DNA from: Actinomycetes bacterium | GTDB lineage: Bacteria > Actinomycetota > Acidimicrobiia > Spongiisociales > UBA4744 | Length of the DNA stretch: 11,359 nucleotides | Assembly: GCA_024641205.1 (NCBI GenBank) | Contig: JAHEDM010000044.1 | Location: 1-11,359 of the forward strand | Reading direction: 5' to 3' | Shown here: in pieces, positions 7,410 through 11,359 of the stretch | Position numbering within the stretch: position 1 is the first letter of the stretch | Layout of the letters: every line of letters starts with the position of its first letter | Position numbers and translations under genes: made by a program | The notes under the pieces: generated by a model | The model's database searches: none | Told to the model about the DNA's origin: nothing | Seen by the model: only the letters and a program-made list of their open reading frames with translations

Positions 7410-7966
7410 TCCGCAACTCCAAGATCTTCGGGTGTGATCAGAGCCAGATAGGCTATCCCGGCTCGAGCCATGCGATCGCGCACGGCGCCTCCGCTTCGAT
7501 CGACGAGGGCGATCGCTTGCACGACGTGCAAACCGGAGGATACCGCCACCTCGAGTGCTTCGAGCAGTGCTCCACCGGTGGTGGTGGTGTCTTCGAGAAT
7601 GGCTACGGCATCTCCTGGGTTCACCGGCCCAACCAATCTTCCTCCCGCCCCGTGACTCTTGACTTCCTTGCGAATCGAGAAGGATCGCATCGGTCGGCCG
7701 CTCTGCGTAGCGCTCATCGCAGTGGCTACGGCGATCGGGTCGGCGCCCATGGTCATTCCTCCCACTGCCTGTACCCGCTCGTCGAGGGCTTCGAGCACCG
7801 CCGCGGCTACGGCTTGCGCCCCGGCACCGTCGAAGGTGGTCTGCCTGGCGTCGAGGTACCAGGAGGCGACCGCTCCGGACCGCAGCCGGAACGGTCCGTC
7901 CGTGCGCAAGGCATACGCGCGCAGGTGCTTGACAAGAGCTCTACGTTTTTTTGAGAAATCACTCAA
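7406..7966 (-). CDS. pyrE: Orotate phosphoribosyltransferase
   Basis: The protein has 186 residues from a TTG start at 7966. It converts orotate and PRPP to OMP in de novo pyrimidine synthesis. The PRPP-binding motif VAILEDTTTTGGA is at 121-133. The family's flexible catalytic loop is seen as SIRKEVKSHG (Lys100, Lys103, His105). FRLRSGAVASWYLDARQ matches the N-terminal LxSGxxSxxYxDxR strand, and GGMTMGADP is also typical. The open frame extends far upstream to 8386, but that part lacks family character and holds no better start; only TTG fits the expected N-terminus. The SD is weak (GGAG ten bases upstream). It is the first gene of a cluster with the PH-like protein, nfo and the FGGY fragment. 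A specialised homologue in the wider PRTase family remains possible, but the motifs favour OPRT. Confidence 0.88.
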   Translation of the reverse strand: MSDFSKKRRALVKHLRAYALRTDGPFRLRSGAVASWYLDARQTTFDGAGAQAVAAAVLEALDERVQAVGGMTMGADPIAVATAMSATQSGRPMRSFSIRKEVKSHGAGGRLVGPVNPGDAVAILEDTTTTGGALLEALEVAVSSGLHVVQAIALVDRSGGAVRDRMARAGIAYLALITPEDLGVAE

Positions 7967-7997
7967 GGAACTCGAACTCCGACCGATAGAAAGGGTG

Positions 7998-8022
7998 GTT
8001 AGCCCACCTCCCGTGTTAGCCC
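7998..8022. repeat. Two direct GTTAGCCC repeats upstream of pyrE
   Basis: GTTAGCCC occurs at 7998-8005 and again at 8015-8022, 17 bases apart start to start, between the pyrE start and the inverted repeat. They could be a tandem operator site for a regulator of the pyrE cluster; there is no supporting evidence beyond position. Confidence 0.4.
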
Positions 8023-8028
8023 GACCAT

Positions 8029-8058
8029 AGCGACCGCCTTCCCCCAAGGGCGGTCGCT
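8029..8058. repeat. 10-bp perfect inverted repeat in the pyrE leader
   Basis: AGCGACCGCC (8029-8038) and GGCGGTCGCT (8049-8058) are perfect complements around a 10-base loop that can partly pair as well. On the minus strand it would lie about 60 bases before pyrE without a U-run behind it, so it is a leader hairpin or operator rather than an obvious terminator. On the plus strand it is followed by the moderately T-rich TTCAGTTT, but no gene upstream would need it. Confidence 0.55.
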
Positions 8059-8407
8059 TCAGTTTGGGACCTCCGCACACCGGGGCGCAATCGACACCGT
8101 ACCGCTTGATCCAAGTCGCGCATGATGTTCTGCATGTCTGGCCCGGCCAATTGGTGCGGAGGACGCCGGCCGGCCCTGTTTCGCTGGCGTGAAGAGCAAT
8201 AGTGGAAACCGGCGGCCGACCGGATCGTGTGTATGGGTGCGGTCCTCGTTCGGTCCGGGCCATGCTGAGTGTCCGTGAACTAGTTGCGACACGATAAGCA
8301 TTGATCCATGGGGATCTGACCGGGCGCCGGTCACGACGACTCCTCAACGAAGCTAACCTGCGTGACGCGGTGCGCCCATGGATCACATCTCTTCACTGGA
8401 TTTCTAC

Positions 8408-8443
8408 TTCACCATGAGTGACTTAAATGCTACTATCAGTAGC
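8408..8443 (+). promoter_or_regulatory. Promoter of the FG-GAP gene with a palindrome over the -10 box
   Basis: TTCACC (8408-8413), a 17-base spacer and TACTAT (8431-8436) form a good sigma-70-type promoter. The perfect palindrome GCTACT-ATC-AGTAGC (8429-8443) covers the -10 box and the expected transcription start, which would suit a repressor operator. The leader to the ATG at 8479 would be about 35 bases and contains the SD. Confidence 0.55.
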
Positions 8444-8478
8444 ACCGATCGATGCAGAGGCTGAAAAAGGGAGGCACA

Positions 8479-10011
8479 ATGCGGGTGAATTCGACCATGA
8501 CGAGAACAGCAACGGTGATTCTGGTCTCGTTGGTAATGATGGCGGCTGCGCTCCCCGTAGGGGCCGTCGAACCCGTCATCCCACCATGCCCGCTCGCGGG
8601 CGGCATCATCCTCGATTTCCCCGATGAGCAGCTCCGCTCCGATCGAAGCCTGGCCGACGCTCAATCAGATTTGGTTTCGGTCGTGCTCCTGCCGGGCCGC
8701 TATCAGGTGACCCTGGCCAGCTACGACCATGTGGCCGAGGGAGGCGACCAGCCCAATGAGCAGTGGTTCCTCTACGGTCTCGACTCGGCGGGCGCTACCA
8801 CGTTCAGTACGCCGCCAATCGCCGATATACCGGGAAACGTGAACTCGATGATTCAGACGATGCCTGTCTTCTTCCTTGATTCCCGGACGGCGAGCGTCGG
8901 CGCCCAGCATGCCTTTCACCCCGACAAGACCTCCACTAACTCGGTCTATCCATGGTGCGTCAAACTGGTTCGCGAAACTCCCGCCAGCCAACTGCAGGGC
9001 GATTTCAACGGCGACGGCAAAGACGACGTCGCTTCCTTCTACAGCTCGGATGGGACCTGGTGGGTAACCCAATCGACGGGAACCGGATTCAGTACCACCC
9101 TCTGGGCCGATTACTACACGGCGGCCGGCTGGGGACCCCAAGTGGTTGGCGATTTCAACGGCGACGGCAAAGACGACATCGCCAACTTCCACGACTCCAA
9201 CGGAACCTGGTGGGTCTCAAGCTCCACCGGCAGCGGGTTCACAACCCGCCGCTGGGCAACCTTGTCCAGAGCCAAGGGCTGGGGTCCGCAGCTGGTAGGG
9301 GATTTCAACGGTGACGGCAAAGACGACATCGCCAACTTCCACGACTCCGACGGAACCTGGCAGGTCTCGCGGTCAACCGGAACCGCGTTCGCCACCAGCC
9401 TTTGGGCCGACTTCTACACCACCAAGGGTTGGGATCCGCAGCTGGTTGGCGATTTTGACGGTGACGGCAAAGACGACATCGCCAACTTCCACGACTCCAA
9501 CGGAACCTGGTGGGTCTCGCGGTCAACCGGAACCGCATTCGCCACCAGCCTGTGGGCCGACTTCTCCACCACCAAGGGTTGGGATCCGCAGCTGATTGGC
9601 GATTTCAACGGCGACGGCAAAGACGACATCGCCAATCTGCATTCAGGGGGCAGGCTGTGGGTTTCCCGCTCCACAGGTACCTCTTTTTCGACGACTCTGT
9701 GGGGTACCGTTCCCGTCGGTTGGGGCCGTCAACGTCTGGGCGACTACGACGGTGACGGAAAGGACGACCTGGCCGGCTTCTACGGAGCCGACGGGACCTG
9801 GCGAGTCGCACGGTCAACCGGGACCGGCTTCACCACGAAGGTGTGGGCCGACTTCAGCACGACCAGCGGCTGGAACCCCCAGATGGCAGGCGACTTCACT
9901 GGGGACGGGAAGGATGACATCGCCAACTACCATTCCAGTGGTACCTGGTGGGTGTCACGTTCCACCGGAGCCAGTTTCTCCACCACCAGATGGACCAACA
10001 CTCGACCCTGA
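8479..10011 (+). CDS. Secreted protein with seven FG-GAP/VCBS-type calcium-loop repeats
   Basis: The protein has 510 residues. Residues 1-29 form a Sec signal peptide (basic n-region, hydrophobic VILVSLVMMAAAL, cleavage after PVGA). Residues 30-173 form an unrecognised beta-rich domain with two cysteines (IPPCPLAG and YPWCVKL) that could form a disulfide. From residue 174 there are seven repeats, six of 47-50 residues and a shorter last one. Each begins GDFNGDGKDD, a D-x-N/D-x-D-G-x-x-D calcium loop, then NGTWWVSRSTGTxF and LWADFxTTxGW. Seven such units suggest a closed beta-propeller, as in integrin-type FG-GAP proteins. No anchor is seen at the C-terminus, so it is probably released or held by the wall. 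The ATG at 8479 is preferred because GGGAGG lies four bases upstream; an ATG at 8452 lies before this SD. Function is unknown; adhesion or polymer binding is inference. Confidence 0.9.
   Translation: MRVNSTMTRTATVILVSLVMMAAALPVGAVEPVIPPCPLAGGIILDFPDEQLRSDRSLADAQSDLVSVVLLPGRYQVTLASYDHVAEGGDQPNEQWFLYGLDSAGATTFSTPPIADIPGNVNSMIQTMPVFFLDSRTASVGAQHAFHPDKTSTNSVYPWCVKLVRETPASQLQGDFNGDGKDDVASFYSSDGTWWVTQSTGTGFSTTLWADYYTAAGWGPQVVGDFNGDGKDDIANFHDSNGTWWVSSSTGSGFTTRRWATLSRAKGWGPQLVGDFNGDGKDDIANFHDSDGTWQVSRSTGTAFATSLWADFYTTKGWDPQLVGDFDGDGKDDIANFHDSNGTWWVSRSTGTAFATSLWADFSTTKGWDPQLIGDFNGDGKDDIANLHSGGRLWVSRSTGTSFSTTLWGTVPVGWGRQRLGDYDGDGKDDLAGFYGADGTWRVARSTGTGFTTKVWADFSTTSGWNPQMAGDFTGDGKDDIANYHSSGTWWVSRSTGASFSTTRWTNTRP
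8998..10008 (+). repeat. Seven tandem coding repeats of about 150 bases
   Basis: Units start at 8998, 9148, 9298, 9448, 9598, 9739 and 9889. Five are 150 bases before the next, the fifth is 141, and the last is shortened to 120 by the stop. Each encodes one calcium-loop propeller blade. Units three and four are the most alike, with about ten differences in 150 bases by hand alignment, which suggests late duplication or gene conversion. Confidence 0.9.
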
Positions 10012-10030
10012 GCTCCTTCCACTGAGGAGC
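10012..10030 (+). terminator. Weak hairpin directly after the FG-GAP stop codon
   Basis: GCTCCT (10012-10017), a seven-base loop and AGGAGC (10025-10030) can form a 6-bp stem directly after the TGA. No T-run follows, so it may be a poor intrinsic terminator or only mRNA end protection. Confidence 0.35.
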
Positions 10031-10107
10031 CGAGTGGGACCGTTGGTTAGGCCGGAATCGCTGAGGCCACGATCTAGGCGCGATCATCAGAACCCGCAAA
10101 GCCGGAC

Positions 10108-10119
10108 TAGGTTTCCTCT
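10108..10119 (+). promoter_or_regulatory. Probable leaderless -10 box of the small cysteine protein
   Basis: TAGGTT (10108-10113) followed by exactly six bases and the ATG at 10120, with no SD. The layout is the same as for the response regulator and the haemolysin III gene. No convincing -35 box is seen. Confidence 0.5.
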
Positions 10120-10275
10120 ATGAGCAATAGCCCCCATCCCCGCCACGTCGTCAACAACTGGCGCAATTCCAACCTGCCCTTCCTGGAGAAGCTGGCGATG
10201 GTGGCCAAGAACAACGCCATCAAGCTCAAGAACCGATCGGACTGCTGCGGGAACCACGGCGAGCCAGGTTGTTGA
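10120..10275 (+). CDS. 51-residue small protein with a CCGNHGEPGC tail
   Basis: This short gene encodes 51 residues. The N-terminus is polar (MSNSPHPRHVVNNWRN). An amphipathic basic helix follows (about 19-38, LPFLEKLAMVAKNNAIKLKN). The end is RSDCCGNHGEPGC, with cysteines 42, 43 and 51 plus His46. Three cysteines and a histidine within ten residues suggest metal or redox chemistry, but no known zinc-ribbon spacing is met. The composition is unlike the antisense frames around it and every codon reads sensibly. I have an impression that small proteins with a CCGNxGEPGC ending occur in related bacteria, but cannot confirm it or give a function. There is no SD; a TAGGTT box lies six bases upstream. 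It stands alone between the secreted repeat protein and the convergent uppS-type gene. Confidence 0.75.
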   Translation: MSNSPHPRHVVNNWRNSNLPFLEKLAMVAKNNAIKLKNRSDCCGNHGEPGC

Positions 10276-10287
10276 AAGGGTCCAGAC

Positions 10288-10304
10288 GCGCCCGGTTCGG
10301 GCGC
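10288..10304 (+). terminator. GC hairpin after the small cysteine gene
   Basis: GCGCCCG (10288-10294), GTT and CGGGCGC (10298-10304) form a perfect 7-bp stem with a three-base loop 12 bases after the stop. There is no T-run, as is often the case in actinobacteria. It lies between convergent genes and could end transcripts from either side. Confidence 0.45.
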
Positions 10305-10365
10305 AGCGCACAGCCACGACCATGAGTATTGAAAGCGTGGTCGAGTCCCCCCGCCGATAGTTGGG

Positions 10366-11148
10366 CTACCTGCCGAAGCGGCGATTCCGACGGGTGAAGT
10401 CCCGCAGCGATCGGAGGAAGTCGACGCGGCGGAAGGCCGGCCAGTACACGTCGACGAAGGCGAACTCCGAGTACGCCGATTGCCAGAGGAGAAATCCAGA
10501 CAATCGCGACTCACCGCTGGTGCGAATCACAAGGTCGGGGTCGGGGAGATCTGCCGTGTAAAGGTGATCGGCAATCTGCTCGGCATCAATGCGATCTGCG
10601 ATCTCCTTCGCCGGGGTCCCTGCCGCCGCAAGCGAAGAAACGAGATCCTGGACGGCGTCGACGATCTCTTGACGGCCCCCGTATCCAATGGCAATAGTCA
10701 GCCGGCGGTGACCATCACCTGCCCTTTCTTGTGCCTGTTTGGCGGCACTGACCAGATCCGGGGGGAGCAGGTCCAGACTCCCGATGAAACGCAACTCGAA
10801 TCCGTAGCGCTGGGTGAGTTCGGGCAATCTCTCAAACAGGCCGATCAATACTTCGAAGTACGGCTGAAGCTCCTCGGAGGGGCGGGCCAGATTCTCTCGA
10901 CTCAACAACCAGCCGGTAATGGCGGGGATATCGATCTGTTGCGCCCAGCCGAGAAACTCCTCGAACTTCCGCATACCGACCTGATAGCTGGCCTCGTAGT
11001 CGGCCAGGCCTTCGGCCCGAGCGTACCGCCGATGACCGTCGAGAATGATGCCGATGTGACGCGGCAATCGTTGTGGGTTCATCTGCCGGAGGAGACGATC
11101 CTCGTACAGGCGGTAGACGGGCCGCAGCAGGGTTTTGTTCGGGCTCAT
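10366..11148 (-). CDS. uppS: Cis-prenyltransferase (isoprenyl diphosphate synthase, UppS family, Rv1086-like)
   Basis: The protein has 260 residues from the ATG at 11148, which has GGGAG four bases upstream; the longer open frame adds 33 codons without family character. It should condense isopentenyl diphosphate onto an allylic diphosphate with cis geometry. Visible motifs are HIGIILDGHRRYARAEG with catalytic Asp37, WLLSRENLARP, IAIGYGGRQEIVDAV, and PDLVIRTSGESRLSGFLLWQ followed by SAYSEF and WPAFRRVDFLRSLRDF. The spacing and RTSGE/SGFLLWQ wording resemble the mycobacterial short-chain Z-farnesyl diphosphate synthase Rv1086 more than the long-chain enzyme. The product length is inferred. One oddity: the near-invariant Asn of DGN is His39 here and Trp of RWA is Tyr. 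It is divergent from a haemolysin III gene, as I recall from mycobacteria. Confidence 0.93.
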   Translation of the reverse strand: MSPNKTLLRPVYRLYEDRLLRQMNPQRLPRHIGIILDGHRRYARAEGLADYEASYQVGMRKFEEFLGWAQQIDIPAITGWLLSRENLARPSEELQPYFEVLIGLFERLPELTQRYGFELRFIGSLDLLPPDLVSAAKQAQERAGDGHRRLTIAIGYGGRQEIVDAVQDLVSSLAAAGTPAKEIADRIDAEQIADHLYTADLPDPDLVIRTSGESRLSGFLLWQSAYSEFAFVDVYWPAFRRVDFLRSLRDFTRRNRRFGR

Positions 11149-11267
11149 CGATCTCCCACGTGGTCGTGTGCATCGTACCGCCCCCTGAACGCTTGCTCCG
11201 ATTCCATGTTTTCCGGCCTCCCCGAGGATGCAGGCCTCGCCAATCATCCGACCATCGGTGGCAGAGG

Positions 11268-11279
11268 TAGGCTCAAGCT
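11268..11279 (+). promoter_or_regulatory. Probable leaderless -10 box of the haemolysin III gene
   Basis: TAGGCT (11268-11273), six bases, then GTG at 11280, with no SD. This is the third case in the window of TANNNT plus six bases plus a start codon. No clear -35 box. Confidence 0.45.
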
Positions 11280-11359
11280 GTGGACCGGATCACGCTCGGG
11301 AAGATGCACCATCCCGTGCGCGGGTTCCTCCACGGCACCGCCGCGGTCTTCTCCTTGGC
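11280..11359 (+). CDS. Haemolysin III/PAQR-family membrane protein (partial, first 26 codons)
   Basis: The frame is open from GTG at 11280 to the window end and reads VDRITLGKMHHPVRGFLHGT, then AAVFSL. The xNPVRGFLHG-like start followed by the beginning of a hydrophobic helix is the usual N-terminus of the haemolysin III family, seven-helix membrane proteins often annotated as TrhA or YqfA. In mycobacteria a gene of this family lies divergent to the Rv1086 cis-prenyltransferase, as here, which supports the call. Only the first part of helix 1 is visible. The start is supported by the TAGGCT box six bases before it and by the absence of another start nearby that fits; ATG at codon 9 is the alternative. 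Confidence 0.6.
   Translation, partial: MDRITLGKMHHPVRGFLHGTAAVFSL

Larger units (their letters stand above)
7967..8478. other. Gene-free region between pyrE and the FG-GAP gene
   Basis: These 512 bases lie between divergent genes. I found no family-like protein on either strand: the frames that are open (for example 8059-8334 minus) have low-complexity Arg/Pro/Ser composition typical of antisense GC-rich sequence. The pyrE-proximal end has an inverted repeat and two direct repeats, and the other end has the promoter of the secreted repeat protein. The stretch 8059-8407 holds nothing I can name, and no tRNA or IS end is visible. Confidence 0.6.

Noticed and set aside
7950..7990. GGAGTTCGAGTTCC on the minus strand as a tRNA T-arm
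   Set aside because: The flanking bases do not form the T-stem, and no acceptor stem, D-arm or anticodon arm can be placed around it.
7967..8386. Long N-terminal extension of the pyrE frame
   Set aside because: The added 140 codons read as Arg/Ser/Pro-rich noise, cross the inverted repeat, and exceed the normal OPRT length.
8998..10008. Regular 150-base repeats as a CRISPR-like array
   Set aside because: The units are in-frame coding repeats for calcium-loop blades and there are no unrelated spacers.

Overview
The window looks like chromosomal DNA from a high-GC Gram-positive bacterium, most likely Actinomycetota. This is an inference from four things: GC-rich sequence, frequent GTG/TTG starts, SD-less genes with a TANNNT box six bases before the start codon, and a short-chain cis-prenyltransferase of the mycobacterial Rv1086 type divergent from a haemolysin III family gene. 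I cannot name a genus. I see no CRISPR array, insertion sequence, prophage, tRNA or rRNA, and no defence system.

Left part (1-2645, minus strand): an OmpR-type response regulator, a membrane histidine kinase overlapping it by ATGA, and a putative lipoprotein that runs off the left edge. Together they look like a signalling operon with its own surface component, read from a probable leaderless promoter. Divergent to it (2701-3057) is a decayed GlcG/HbpS (DUF336) gene with an in-frame stop, an internal deletion and a frameshift.

Middle (3047-5343): an MFS transporter (minus) and a Gfo/Idh/MocA oxidoreductase (plus) are divergent. Facing the oxidoreductase is a four-gene minus-strand cluster (7966 to 5422): pyrE, a two-helix membrane protein with a PH-like tail, nfo (endonuclease IV), and a free-standing C-terminal half of a xylulokinase-like FGGY kinase. 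The cluster is tightly packed (ATGA overlap, then 14 and 39 bases). It mixes pyrimidine synthesis, DNA repair and a leftover of sugar metabolism.

Right part (7967-11359): about 510 bases without a recognisable gene hold inverted and direct repeats near pyrE and, at the far end, a good promoter with a palindrome over its -10 box. That promoter drives a secreted protein with seven FG-GAP/VCBS-type calcium-loop repeats, a predicted beta-propeller. Next come a 51-residue gene with a CCGNHGEPGC tail, the convergent uppS-type gene, and the first 26 codons of a haemolysin III/PAQR family gene.

The most interesting items are the cysteine-tailed small protein, the recurring leaderless start architecture, the half kinase with an excellent ribosome binding site, the seven-repeat secreted protein with an unrecognised N-terminal domain, and an Asn-to-His change in the DGN catalytic motif of the cis-prenyltransferase.
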